From positions 1 to 14,054 of the forward strand of contig JACQPI010000117.1 of NCBI GenBank assembly GCA_016207585.1: a stretch of 14,054 nucleotides of DNA, in the 5' to 3' direction. Each line of letters begins with the position of its first letter. Position 1 is the stretch's first letter. This document shows positions 1-7,787 of this stretch, in pieces. The notes beneath the pieces are model-generated. The model was not told the DNA's origin, did not search any database, and was given only the letters and a program-made list of their open reading frames with translations. The position numbers and the translations under genes were made by a program. Source of the DNA: Elusimicrobiota bacterium (GTDB taxonomy: Bacteria > Elusimicrobiota > Elusimicrobia > UBA1565 > JACRDR01).

Positions 1-1
1 G

Positions 2-247
2 AGCGGCGTGGATCGGCTCGGGTTCAGGTTCGAGTACCGGCTCCTCGAAGAGGCTTCGGCCGCGGCATGGACCTCCGTGACCTCCGGCCCCGCGGGGCCT
101 GCCGTCGAGTTCGGCGCCGTCCCCGGGGTCGCCTATGCCTACCGCGTGACCGCGCTCGACGCGGCCGGCAACGCCGCCGTGTCCGAGGAAAAATCGTTTA
201 CCCTGCCCGACGTTGAAGCGGCAGCCCTGCATGCGCGCTTGAAATGA
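2..247 (+). CDS. Partial CDS: C-terminal end of a protein with a fibronectin type III-like domain
   Basis: The reading frame is open from the left edge and ends at TGA 245-247, so only the last 81 residues are present and the true start lies outside the window. The visible sequence reads as one beta-sandwich module of the FN3/Ig type: an FEYRL strand near the start, then the typical closing pattern YAYRVTALDAAGN followed by a short SFTLPD strand. After that come about 12 residues that look like a short tail. Such modules usually sit in tandem in extracellular or cell-surface proteins, so an exported adhesion or carbohydrate-related protein is likely. Nothing here identifies an enzyme domain. 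The next gene starts 85 bp downstream on the same strand. The domain type is fairly secure; the role of the whole protein is unknown. Confidence 0.7.
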   Translation, partial: SGVDRLGFRFEYRLLEEASAAAWTSVTSGPAGPAVEFGAVPGVAYAYRVTALDAAGNAAVSEEKSFTLPDVEAAALHARLK

Positions 248-332
248 CTCTTGCTCGTAAGGCTAAACAGCCGCCACCTCCCGCCATCGAAGGGAACCAC
301 GGCAAGGTGATCCGATTCCTGCAGGGCTTCGA

Positions 333-1166
333 ATGGACCTGAAAGGAAAAACGGCCCTGCTGACCGGGGGCGCCGGGGGCATCGGCAGGGCCGTCGCCTC
401 GCGCCTGGCGCGCGCGGGAACGCGCGTCGTTTTGTGGGACGTCCAGCCTCAGGCGCTCCAGGCCGCGGTCGAGGAGATTTCCAAGGACGGCTTCGCCCGG
501 GGCTACCCCGTGGACATCACCGATCGCCGGCAGGTTTTCGAGGCGGCGGAACGCGTGCGCAGAGAGATAGGCCTAGTCGACATTCTCGACAACAACGCCG
601 GCGTCGTCTTCGGCGGGGACTTTCTGCAATGCTCCGAGGAGCAGATACTCAAGACGCTCCGGGTGAACGTGGAAGCGGTCCTATGGTGCACGCGAGCCTT
701 CCTGCCGGGAATGCTCCAAAGGCGCTCCGGCTGCATCGTCATGATGGCGTCCGCCGCCGGCATGTTGGGCGTGCCCAAGATGGCCGCTTACTCCGCCAGC
801 AAACACGCCGTGATCGGATTCGCCGAATCGCTGCGCCTGGAGCTGCGCGGACAAGGGCACGACGGCGTCCGCGTCCTGACCGTTTGCCCGTCCTTCGTGA
901 AAACCGGAATGTTCGAGGGAGCCTCCCCGCCCATGCTCACCCCCTGGCTCGATCCGGGACAGCTGGCGGATAAGATCTGCGACGGGATCCGCCGGGACCG
1001 GGTCCACGTCCGAGAACCGTTCATGGTGAAGCTCGTCCCGGCGCTTAAGGCGCTTCCCTACCCCATCCTGGACCGAGCCGGGGATTGGCTGGGCCTCAAC
1101 AGCACGATGGACCACTGGCAAGGACGCGAAACCGCAACATCGCGGGAATCCACGCAGCGCCGATGA
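333..1166 (+). CDS. SDR family NAD(P)-dependent oxidoreductase
   Basis: A cytoplasmic, 277-residue classical short-chain dehydrogenase with a full motif set. It has the Rossmann glycine motif TGGAGGIG (residues 11-18), an acidic residue D36 at the end of beta-2 (favouring NAD over NADP), D61 in the VDITD adenine-pocket motif, and NNAG (87-90). The structural Asn is N112, the catalytic Ser S140, and Y153 and K157 form the YxxxK pair. The C-terminal 60 residues beyond the core resemble the extended tails of 17-beta-HSD/retinol-dehydrogenase-like SDRs, so a lipid or hydrophobic alcohol substrate is possible, but specificity cannot be read from the sequence. A GCAGGG stretch six bases before the ATG is a weak ribosome site. 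The stop overlaps the start of the next gene by ATGA (1163-1166), indicating translational coupling to an exported HEAT protein. Family call is very secure; substrate is unknown. Confidence 0.93.
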   Translation: MDLKGKTALLTGGAGGIGRAVASRLARAGTRVVLWDVQPQALQAAVEEISKDGFARGYPVDITDRRQVFEAAERVRREIGLVDILDNNAGVVFGGDFLQCSEEQILKTLRVNVEAVLWCTRAFLPGMLQRRSGCIVMMASAAGMLGVPKMAAYSASKHAVIGFAESLRLELRGQGHDGVRVLTVCPSFVKTGMFEGASPPMLTPWLDPGQLADKICDGIRRDRVHVREPFMVKLVPALKALPYPILDRAGDWLGLNSTMDHWQGRETATSRESTQRR

Positions 1167-2500
1167 GCCTCGCCCGCCGAACCCTGCGCAGCTCACCCGG
1201 CATGTGGCGTGTCGTAGCCGCGGGGCTGGGCCTGGCCGCCGCGACCGCAACGCTCGCGCCCGCCACCCCCCGTCCCAACGAAACGCCGCAGCCCGCCTCG
1301 GCTTCGGAAGATCTCCTCCAGGCCTTCATCCAAGCGTGCCGGGTTGAACGTCCCAACCAGGGAAAGTGCGCCGAAGCCGGAAAGGCCCTGGGTGGCGCCG
1401 ATGCTTCGACGGTCGCCGCCCTCGCCCGCCTCCTCAAACACAAGGAATATAACGTCGCGATGGCGGCCGCCTCGACTCTGGGAAACATGGGCGGCGCGCG
1501 CGCCGGCCCGGCGGCGCCGGCGCTTGCGCGTTCCCTCACGCATTGGCACGGATCGGTCCGCCGGACGGCGGCGGCGGCGCTCATCAAGCTGTCGCCCGAT
1601 GTCCCCGAAACGACCCAGCTTGTCCTTGCGCTCCTGGAAGATCCCAGGAATTGGGTGCGGTCGCTCGCCGTCAAAACCCTTGGAGGCATGGGCGCCAAGG
1701 CCCGGGACGCGGCCGCGGCCCTCAATAGAGTCCGGCAGGGCGACGAAGACAAACAGATCCGCGCTCAAGCGGCCAAGGCCGTTGAGAAAATTACCGGCAA
1801 ACCGCCCCGAGGCCCCTCCGCCCCTGCCGAGCTTCTCCCTGAGAACCCCGGGCTAAAGGCTTTCGCTAACAGCTACCTCGACAAATACGACGCGTTGTCA
1901 TCCACGGAGACCACGGCGAACCTCGACGTTTTCGACCTCTACAAATCGGCTCAGAGCCTTTTGCGCTCTCTCGACCGCTGGATGAACACCGCCACCATGG
2001 AGGAAGCCTTGCGGCTGCGCAGCCAAATTCCAGGCATTCTCATCGAGCAAGGCGGCGAGGGCCTGCGATCCGCGCCCGACATCGTTTTTTTCAAGCAGCT
2101 GGCGCGGACCCGGCGGGAGGAAACGACCATCGATTTTTTCGATCAGCTCGCACAACTCTACCCGGACTCCCTGCGGGCCGCCTACGAGACCCGCGCCGGC
2201 GAGTACGGCAATTGCACGCGTTTCGAAGAGGACTCGTTCGGGCGGCTCTACCGCGCATGGGACGGATTCCAAGCTTCCGAGCCGAAATTTCAGCTTGAAA
2301 TCGCCGCCGTCAAGGAACGAATCATCGAAGGACTTCTTTCGACCTGCATCTGCGGAGAGCGGGAATCGAATGTTCTCTCCGAGTATAAGAGTTTCGTCCA
2401 GCTCTACCCCGATCATCCCGCCGCGGCCCGGATTCAAAAGCGCATGGAGGATGTCCGGGCCAAGCAAGTCCGGCTCCACCTCAACTGCAAGCCCGGCTGA
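1163..2500 (+). CDS. Exported HEAT-repeat protein with a C-terminal helical (TPR-like) region
   Basis: 445 residues from the ATG at 1163. This start is preferred over the longer in-frame start at 1085 because it overlaps the upstream stop as ATGA and gives a clean signal peptide: basic N-terminus, hydrophobic core about residues 15-31, likely cleavage near APA-T35. A second ATG at 1202 would also keep the signal. Residues about 83-213 contain roughly four HEAT/PBS-type repeats, with patterns such as NVAMAAASTLGNMG, VRRTAAAALIKL, VRSLAVKTLGGMG and IRAQAAKAVEKI. Residues about 230-445 are helical, with two YPD-containing turns (QLYPDSLRAAYE, QLYPDHPAAARI) of the kind seen in TPR proteins of the cell envelope. 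Six cysteines (59, 69, 351, 395, 397, 442) remain in the exported part. It is probably a periplasmic protein-binding scaffold; no catalytic motif is visible. Confidence 0.85.
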   Translation: MSLARRTLRSSPGMWRVVAAGLGLAAATATLAPATPRPNETPQPASASEDLLQAFIQACRVERPNQGKCAEAGKALGGADASTVAALARLLKHKEYNVAMAAASTLGNMGGARAGPAAPALARSLTHWHGSVRRTAAAALIKLSPDVPETTQLVLALLEDPRNWVRSLAVKTLGGMGAKARDAAAALNRVRQGDEDKQIRAQAAKAVEKITGKPPRGPSAPAELLPENPGLKAFANSYLDKYDALSSTETTANLDVFDLYKSAQSLLRSLDRWMNTATMEEALRLRSQIPGILIEQGGEGLRSAPDIVFFKQLARTRREETTIDFFDQLAQLYPDSLRAAYETRAGEYGNCTRFEEDSFGRLYRAWDGFQASEPKFQLEIAAVKERIIEGLLSTCICGERESNVLSEYKSFVQLYPDHPAAARIQKRMEDVRAKQVRLHLNCKPG

Positions 2501-2581
2501 TTTTCACGTCCCCTCAATCTGGGCCTTAGGATCGTATTTTGCCTTCCCCGATCGACCCAGGCGCCGCCCCCCTCCTTGCCC

Positions 2582-2587
2582 TATAAT
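2582..2587 (+). promoter_or_regulatory. Perfect TATAAT -10 box upstream of the exported nuclease-like gene
   Basis: TATAAT lies in the 170-bp gap after the HEAT gene. No good -35 is found at 16-18 bp (the bases there are GC-rich, around AGGCGC), so the promoter may be activator-dependent or the box may be fortuitous. Transcription would start near 2594. The leader would be about 77 nt if translation begins at 2671, but only about 10 nt if it begins at 2605. Confidence 0.45.
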
Positions 2588-2652
2588 ACCCTCGACGCGC
2601 CTTCATGAGACCCTCCCGGACGGTGCCGCGCGCAAGGTGTTGCTCCTCTCGC

Positions 2653-2686
2653 GCGGCACCTGGCGAGACTATGCGCCAGGTGCCGC
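2653..2686 (+). promoter_or_regulatory. 13-bp perfect hairpin with the likely start codon in its loop
   Basis: GCGGCACCTGGCG (2653-2665) is the exact reverse complement of CGCCAGGTGCCGC (2674-2686). The loop is the 8 bases AGACTATG (2666-2673), which end with the ATG chosen as the start of the exported nuclease-like protein. The only purine-rich candidate ribosome site (GGCGAG, 2662-2667) is mostly buried in the stem. In RNA this would be a very stable element able to block initiation; in DNA it could equally be a dyad for a dimeric repressor. The dyad is seen directly; the regulatory role is inferred. Confidence 0.6.
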
Positions 2687-4563
2687 TGCGATTCCTGTGC
2701 GCCTTCGTTCTGGCGGCAGCGGCGGCGCTTCCGGCCTCGGCGCAGCGTTTCGTTCGACCCGGAGCCTATGTCCCACCCGGCGCCGGACCGGCCTTCCCAA
2801 ATCCGAACCCGGCCCCTTCCCCCGCGAAGATCGCCGCGCTGCCGTCGTTTCCGGAATCCATTTCCTTGCCGGTCCGGCCGGAATTGAGCCTCGGGGCACT
2901 CCGCGGCGACATCGCTCCCCGGAAAACCGCCCAAGGGTTATCGCCCGTTTCGCCCTCTCAGGCCCTTTTACCTCTCGGCGCCCGGCGGGGACACCAGCCG
3001 CAATATAGCGCGCTTGGCGGCGTGCGCGAGGGACTCCTTGCTCCCGGCGCCGGCGCCGTTGAGCGCCTCTCGGACCGGCTTTCTCCGCTGCGGATCGCGG
3101 CGACGAATTCCGGGCCTGGGGCCGATACCGGAAGTTTTCTGCACCGGTTCTTCTTCGGGGCCGCCCCCGACGCATCCGGCTCCGGCGCCGTGCCGGCCAC
3201 GGAGATTAAGTTCATCCGCAACGATGGAGGCGTCCTTCTAGAGGCCTACGGCCGCGCGGCGAGGTACTACCTGGAAGCCAAGAGACTCTGGAAAAAGCTG
3301 GACAGGCGCTTCGGAGGCCCCGCGGACCTGAGTTCCACGATGGACGTCATGGCCGACAGCGAGGAAGAAACCCTCGTAAAGATGAAAGCGCTGCTCCTGC
3401 TGGCCGGCGGCCGACCGATTCTCGAAACCAATATTCATATTCCGGGCAGCCGCGACTGGTTCGACGGCATCGTCCAGGATCCGGATGGAAACCGCATCGC
3501 AATCCAGACGCTGCGTGTTTTCTTTCATCGCACCCAGAACCCCCGATCCGAAATCGAGGAAGGCAAGCGCCGCCTCCTACATGCGCTCCTCGATGCTTCT
3601 TATTTCTTCCAACCCAAAGGACGCGTCGAGGAGACGGTCGAACCCGTCGACCGCGTTATTTTGGCTCTCGATACGCGCGGCTACCCGGAACTGAAACGCT
3701 TCGCGCAGCAGAATATCCTCGAGATATTCGGCGAACACAACCGGCGCTTCGAGTTCGTGTTTCTCGACGACACTCCCGGATTCCGTGTGCCTCCGGATCG
3801 AGTCAGCGCCGAGCTCAACGCGCTCGCGCGCCACCCCGGACACGGTTATCTCCTGCGCCGCATTCAGGAAGGCGTTCTCTACAGCCGCTACGTAGGCCTG
3901 CTGTTGGAACTCCGGACCATCGAATACCTGGTGGACAACGGCTACGAGATACTCCATACCGGCATAGAGCTTTTTGGCAAGAATGGACTCTACATCACCG
4001 AGTTGGACGTTGTCGCGCGCAAGGACGGCCAAATCTCCATTTGGGAATCGAAATCGTTCCGCCAGCGCATCTCGGCCAAAAGCATCCTCAAATATGATAT
4101 CCACCGAAAACTAAGAACTTACCGCGATTACGACACCGACATAAGGCAGGCGATCGGCGGGAAGTTCGACGTATTCTTCGCATTGGACGTCGGGTGGTGG
4201 AAAAAAATAATCCCGAAATTACTCACTCAGCAAGCGGCGCTTGGAAACGAATATCAGCGCCCGGTCTCTTTTGTCTTCCTGGAAAGTTACCCCAATGAGA
4301 ATTTACTTTTTCCCCGCCCCGCCCGCCTCACGCAAGCCGGCGAACAAAATCGTCGCGAGAGGAATTATAGAACTCCGGCCTTCGATGAAAATAGGCGAGA
4401 TGACACACACGCAGCCGCGCTGGCCCTGCTGAGCCGCGCCTGGGAGGAGAATGACGGCACCCCGGCGCTGCGGGCCAGCGAGAAGACAAGGGAACGCAAA
4501 TTCAAGGACCGTTCCGACCGCCGTACACGCCGCGAGGGCCGAAGATTCGGGTACCGGCGCTAA
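2671..4563 (+). CDS. Exported protein with a C-terminal PD-(D/E)XK nuclease-like domain
   Basis: 630 residues from ATG 2671. An in-frame ATG at 2605 would add 22 arginine/cysteine-rich residues in front of an obvious signal peptide, so 2671 is preferred. Signal: MRQVPLRFLC, hydrophobic core to about residue 21, cleavage at ASA-Q25. Residues 26-150 are a Pro/Ala/Gly-rich linker. Residues about 178-390 form an unrecognised mixed alpha/beta region (IKFIRNDGG, RVILALDTRG, RFEFVFLDD). Residues about 400-540 match the PD-(D/E)XK layout: a helix with E413/E418 and YLVDNGYEIL, then E444-L-D446 leading into a strand ending E459-S-K461 (IWESKS). A lysine/arginine-rich tail of about 80 residues ends the protein. 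The metal-binding D and E-x-K residues are all present, so nuclease activity is plausible. Domain family inferred by motif only; a secreted nuclease, toxin-like effector or an inactive fold remain possible. Confidence 0.75.
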   Translation: MRQVPLRFLCAFVLAAAAALPASAQRFVRPGAYVPPGAGPAFPNPNPAPSPAKIAALPSFPESISLPVRPELSLGALRGDIAPRKTAQGLSPVSPSQALLPLGARRGHQPQYSALGGVREGLLAPGAGAVERLSDRLSPLRIAATNSGPGADTGSFLHRFFFGAAPDASGSGAVPATEIKFIRNDGGVLLEAYGRAARYYLEAKRLWKKLDRRFGGPADLSSTMDVMADSEEETLVKMKALLLLAGGRPILETNIHIPGSRDWFDGIVQDPDGNRIAIQTLRVFFHRTQNPRSEIEEGKRRLLHALLDASYFFQPKGRVEETVEPVDRVILALDTRGYPELKRFAQQNILEIFGEHNRRFEFVFLDDTPGFRVPPDRVSAELNALARHPGHGYLLRRIQEGVLYSRYVGLLLELRTIEYLVDNGYEILHTGIELFGKNGLYITELDVVARKDGQISIWESKSFRQRISAKSILKYDIHRKLRTYRDYDTDIRQAIGGKFDVFFALDVGWWKKIIPKLLTQQAALGNEYQRPVSFVFLESYPNENLLFPRPARLTQAGEQNRRERNYRTPAFDENRRDDTHAAALALLSRAWEENDGTPALRASEKTRERKFKDRSDRRTRREGRRFGYRR

Positions 4564-4623
4564 GCCCAAGGCGGTCCTACCGAGGCTCACTGGAAATCGC
4601 GGCAAAATCCAAGTTCCGATCAT

Positions 4624-4652
4624 TTGACGCGTCCGCGCTATTGTAGGACAAT
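4624..4652 (+). promoter_or_regulatory. Sigma70-like promoter for the beta-CASP gene
   Basis: TTGACG (4624-4629), a 17-base spacer, then GACAAT (4647-4652). It sits in the 109-bp gap after the exported nuclease-like gene and predicts a start near 4659, leaving a leader of about 14 nt before ATG 4673. No clear Shine-Dalgarno lies in that leader. Confidence 0.6.
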
Positions 4653-4672
4653 GCGGTGGTCGCAAGCTCGCC

Positions 4673-6052
4673 ATGATCCAAATAGAATTCCACGGCGGCG
4701 CCGGAACGGTCACCGGTTCCAAGCACCTGCTGCGGGTCAACAACGACGAAGTCCTCATCGACTGCGGGATGTTCCAGGGACTCAAGGAACTGCGCCAGAA
4801 AAACTGGAGCCCCCCGATATTCGATCCCGCCGGCCTTCGCTGGGTCCTCTTGACGCACGCGCATCTCGACCACAGCGGCTGGCTTCCCAGGCTGGTACGC
4901 CACGGTTTTCGCGGGCGGATCCTCTGCACGGCCGCGACCCGGGACGTCGCTCAAATTATCCTCATGGACTCGGCCAAGCTTCAGATGGAGGAAGCGCAAT
5001 ACCGCAACCGCCGCGGCATAACGTCCCACCAACCCGCCTTGCCCCTGTACACCCAGGAAGACGTGCTGGAGACAATGCCCTTCTTTCAAACCGTCGAATA
5101 CGCGCGCTGGGTCGAGCTGACGCCGCAGATATCCTTTCAACTGGTCGACGTGGGGCACATCCTGGGCTCCGGCGCGATAGAACTCCGCCTCCAAGACGAG
5201 CGCCGGACCGTGCGCGTCCTAGCCAGCGGCGACGTCGGCCGCTACGACATGCCGCTGCACCGCGACCCGCAGGACGCCCCGGAATGCGACGCACTCCTCC
5301 TGGAGTCCACCTACGGCGCGCGGGCCCACCTGGCGCAACGGCCCGAGGAACAGCTCCTCGCCGTCGCCCGAAAGGTCGTCGAGCGCAAGGGGATACTCCT
5401 GATCCCGGCCTTCGCGGTGGGCCGCAGCCAGCAGGTCATCTTCGTGCTTCATCAGCTGTTCGACTCCGGAAGGCTCCCGCGGATTCCAGTGTATCTCGAC
5501 AGTCCCATGGGCATCAACGCGACCAAGGTCTACTGCAGCTATGCGGGCCCCTATCGCCTGGACGCCGAAGCCCTTCGAGGGGGCGTCTGCACCCTTTTCG
5601 GGAAAGGGCTCAAGATCGTCAAAACCCCGGCCCAATCGGCGCGGCTGGCCGGCCTCAAGGGGCCGGCCGTCATCATCTCCTCCAACGGAATGCTGACCGG
5701 AGGCCGCGTCCTGCACCACCTGCGCAATCTGCTTCCCAACCCGCGCAACCTCGTGGCGATGGTCGGCTACCAGGCGGCCGGATCGCGCGGGCGCTACCTG
5801 ATCGACGGGGCGCAGAGCCTGCGCATCCTGCGCGACGAGGTTCCTGTGCGCGCCGAGGTGGCCGACCTGAAGGCCTTTTCGGGCCATGCGGACGTCAATG
5901 AGCTGCTGCGCTGGACCCGCAACATCCACCCACGGCAATGTTTCCTGGTGCACGGCGAGCCCCAGGCCGCCGAGGCGCTGGCGTTGCGCCTGCGCGAGGA
6001 AAGAGATTGGAACGTATCGATCGCCCGATTGGGCGAGCGCGTCGAACTATGA
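4673..6052 (+). CDS. MBL-fold / beta-CASP RNA-processing metallohydrolase
   Basis: 459 residues, full length for bacterial proteins of the YSH1/CPSF73-like group (COG1236). The metallo-beta-lactamase core carries motif 2 as H62-A-H64-L-D66-H67 (THAHLDHSG), motif 3 H162 (VGHILGSGAI) and motif 4 D187 (SGDVGR). The inserted beta-CASP domain shows motif A E211 (LLLESTYG), the FAVGRSQQ segment (247-254) and the SNGMLTGG loop (337-344). The C-terminal RMMBL part supplies motif B H405 (FSGHADVNE) and motif C H427 (FLVHGEP). All zinc ligands are therefore present and the enzyme should be active, most likely as a cytoplasmic endo/5'-exoribonuclease acting on RNA. It has its own promoter and ends 20 bp from a convergent gene. 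Family call is very secure; the RNA target is not known. Confidence 0.93.
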   Translation: MIQIEFHGGAGTVTGSKHLLRVNNDEVLIDCGMFQGLKELRQKNWSPPIFDPAGLRWVLLTHAHLDHSGWLPRLVRHGFRGRILCTAATRDVAQIILMDSAKLQMEEAQYRNRRGITSHQPALPLYTQEDVLETMPFFQTVEYARWVELTPQISFQLVDVGHILGSGAIELRLQDERRTVRVLASGDVGRYDMPLHRDPQDAPECDALLLESTYGARAHLAQRPEEQLLAVARKVVERKGILLIPAFAVGRSQQVIFVLHQLFDSGRLPRIPVYLDSPMGINATKVYCSYAGPYRLDAEALRGGVCTLFGKGLKIVKTPAQSARLAGLKGPAVIISSNGMLTGGRVLHHLRNLLPNPRNLVAMVGYQAAGSRGRYLIDGAQSLRILRDEVPVRAEVADLKAFSGHADVNELLRWTRNIHPRQCFLVHGEPQAAEALALRLREERDWNVSIARLGERVEL

Positions 6053-6072
6053 ACGATTTGCGGGAAGCCGGA

Positions 6073-6681
6073 TTATCGAACGTTCAGGAAATATTTCGCC
6101 AGGCGCGTCAGGAATGCCGAGAACCCTGAGGATGTCCTATTTTTCGGGAAGGCGGCGTCGCACTCGGGCCTGACCGAAACCCCCAGGGCGCCGTCCAGCA
6201 GGGACCAATCCAACATCGTCCCGTCCAGCTCCGCGTTGAGGGTGAACGATCCCTCGATCCCCTGCCCGCCGACGCAAGCGACTCGCAGCCGGACCGGATA
6301 GACGTCGCCTCCCGGCCCCTCGGCGGGCTTGGAAACGAAGAAGGTGTTGCTCGGGCGGGTCCCCTCGGGGCATTTCTGCTCCGGGACCGGAGTCGCGGAG
6401 CGGACCACGAATATCTTGTAGAGGGCGGGGCCTATCTGAGCCGTCTGCATCCTTGTCGGGCGCCGAACCGCGCGGGTCAGCAGCCGCTGCCACAGCGCGT
6501 CGTCCGGAAATTTGCAGGCCGATCTCCCGGTTCCCAACATAAGCCTGGGCTCGGGCTGCGTGTCGGCCCCCTCGTCTTGCTGCGCATAGGCGACGCCCCG
6601 GCCGACAGGCCCCATCAACCACAGCAACCCCAATAAAACACGCAGCCCCCTCAACGTCCCACGACGCCTCGTCCCCGTCAT
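6073..6681 (-). CDS. Small exported protein with four cysteines, unknown function
   Basis: 202 residues from the ATG at 6681. The reading frame stays open further upstream, but that extension is only the shadow of the amidase gene. The start at 6681 is supported by a GGAGG site (6691-6695, 9-base gap), by the ATGA overlap with the amidase stop, and by a signal peptide (RRR near the N-terminus, hydrophobic core about residues 14-25, cleavage after AYA at 33). The mature part has four cysteines (56, 104, 136, 174), which would suit two disulfide bonds in the periplasm, and a beta-rich middle (VYPVRLRVACVG, GSFTLNAELDG). I do not recognise the family. Translational coupling to a peptidoglycan amidase suggests a cell-envelope role, perhaps as a partner or modulator of that enzyme; this is inference from context only. 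Confidence 0.8.
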   Translation of the reverse strand: MTGTRRRGTLRGLRVLLGLLWLMGPVGRGVAYAQQDEGADTQPEPRLMLGTGRSACKFPDDALWQRLLTRAVRRPTRMQTAQIGPALYKIFVVRSATPVPEQKCPEGTRPSNTFFVSKPAEGPGGDVYPVRLRVACVGGQGIEGSFTLNAELDGTMLDWSLLDGALGVSVRPECDAAFPKNRTSSGFSAFLTRLAKYFLNVR

Positions 6682-7781
6682 CGTATGCGTCCTCCATCGT
6701 AAAAAGCCGTTGCGCCCAATCGCGTCTCCAGCCAAGCAGGCAAAGTCAACCGGGAACCCAAGCTGGACAAGACGGGTCCCGGGGGGGCCGACCTGCGGAT
6801 GTGCCCGAGCCTGGAATACAAACCGTCTCCCGGACACGCGGTCTTCTGCTGATCTCGATGCCCCAGGATCTGCTTGGGCTCGATGTCGTAGGTCACGATG
6901 AGCCACCGGACCAGCGCGATAAGGGAATGGATCTGCGGGCGGTTCGGTCTTTGGCTCTTCTTTCGTGAAAAATTGCCCATCAAGGCGATGCCCACGTTCG
7001 AGTCGTTGCGCCCGCGGACATGCGCCCCGACCATGGCCTCCGGACGCCCCTGGAAAACGCGTCCGGCGCCGTCGATGACGAAGTGGTAGCCGATGTCGAT
7101 CCAGCCGCGGCCGCGCTGGTGATAGCGTTGTATCAACCGCATCTCCTGGATGGAATCCGCCGAACGCAGAGGCCGTACCGTCGCGGTGTGGTGCACCGTA
7201 ATGCGTGCCGGGCTCATCGGTTCGTAAGGGGCCTGCGCCGGCGCGGCCTGCCAGGACTCCCGCGATATAACGCCCGGGAAGCCCAGCCGCTTTCCAAACC
7301 AACCTTGGCGGGGTTGAGCCCTGGTCGTTTCGGAATCCGCGCGTTCGTCCTCGGCGCGCGCCGTTTCGACGCCGAAAATTTCCACGACTTGGCCGGGCGA
7401 GATGCCCGCGCTGCGCATGCGCAGCCTAAGGGCCGTCCCGACCCGGCCGGAAATCGGAATGCGTCCCCAAAACCGTCCGTTCGGGAAGCGCTCTATTTCG
7501 GCCGGAACCCAGCGCAACGAGCCGGACTCCAATGCCGCCTCCAGGACAAACCGGCTGTCCGGCGCATAGCCGTCGAAGAGAACGGCGTCGAAAGCCGCCT
7601 CAACCGGGTCGCTTGCGGGAGATTCCCACATCGGAGCGTCGACCTTCGAACCGACAGGCGCCTCCACGCGTGCCGCCGCTGGAATTTCCTGGAACCGCAC
7701 CGGATTTGCCTCCTCCTGCGCGGCGCACGGAGCGGCGGAGATCACCAGGGATAGGGGAAACAAAAGACGCCGGAAACCCAC
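6678..7781 (-). CDS. Exported N-acetylmuramoyl-L-alanine amidase (PGRP / Amidase_2 domain)
   Basis: 367 residues from a GTG at 7781, followed by a signal peptide (VGFRRLLFPL, core to residue 17, cleavage near CAA-Q22). Residues about 55-140 form a beta-rich domain of unknown type. The catalytic domain runs from about 170 to 330: VISRESW (171-177), ITVHHTAT with zinc ligand H197, GYHFVI with Y232, GAHVRGRNDSNVGIALMGNF (252-271), then GHRD with zinc ligand H308, K313 and ligand C316 (TACPGD). These match the zinc and catalytic residues of T7 lysozyme and PGRPs, so it should cleave the amide bond between MurNAc and L-Ala of peptidoglycan in the periplasm. A 40-residue tail follows. No SPOR or LysM module is seen. 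The stop overlaps the next gene (ATGA). Upstream AAGG is a weak ribosome site. Activity call is strong; the physiological role (recycling, division, remodelling) is open. Confidence 0.92.
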   Translation of the reverse strand: MGFRRLLFPLSLVISAAPCAAQEEANPVRFQEIPAAARVEAPVGSKVDAPMWESPASDPVEAAFDAVLFDGYAPDSRFVLEAALESGSLRWVPAEIERFPNGRFWGRIPISGRVGTALRLRMRSAGISPGQVVEIFGVETARAEDERADSETTRAQPRQGWFGKRLGFPGVISRESWQAAPAQAPYEPMSPARITVHHTATVRPLRSADSIQEMRLIQRYHQRGRGWIDIGYHFVIDGAGRVFQGRPEAMVGAHVRGRNDSNVGIALMGNFSRKKSQRPNRPQIHSLIALVRWLIVTYDIEPKQILGHRDQQKTACPGDGLYSRLGHIRRSAPPGPVLSSLGSRLTLPAWLETRLGATAFYDGGRIR

Positions 7782-7787
7782 GTTGCC

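Noticed and set aside
681..1250. Long minus-strand ORFs opposite the SDR and HEAT genes
   Set aside because: Arginine/glycine-rich shadow translations typical of GC-rich coding strands, with no family motif.
6049..6129. A 26-residue plus-strand ORF (MNDLREAGLSNV...) starting by ATGA overlap with the beta-CASP stop
   Set aside because: Most of it is antisense to the end of the four-Cys protein gene, it is very short and has no recognisable motif; the ATGA overlap alone is weak evidence.
6682..7302. A 409-residue reading frame that would extend the four-Cys protein upstream
   Set aside because: The extension is an out-of-frame shadow of the amidase gene; the signal peptide and GGAGG site place the start at 6681.
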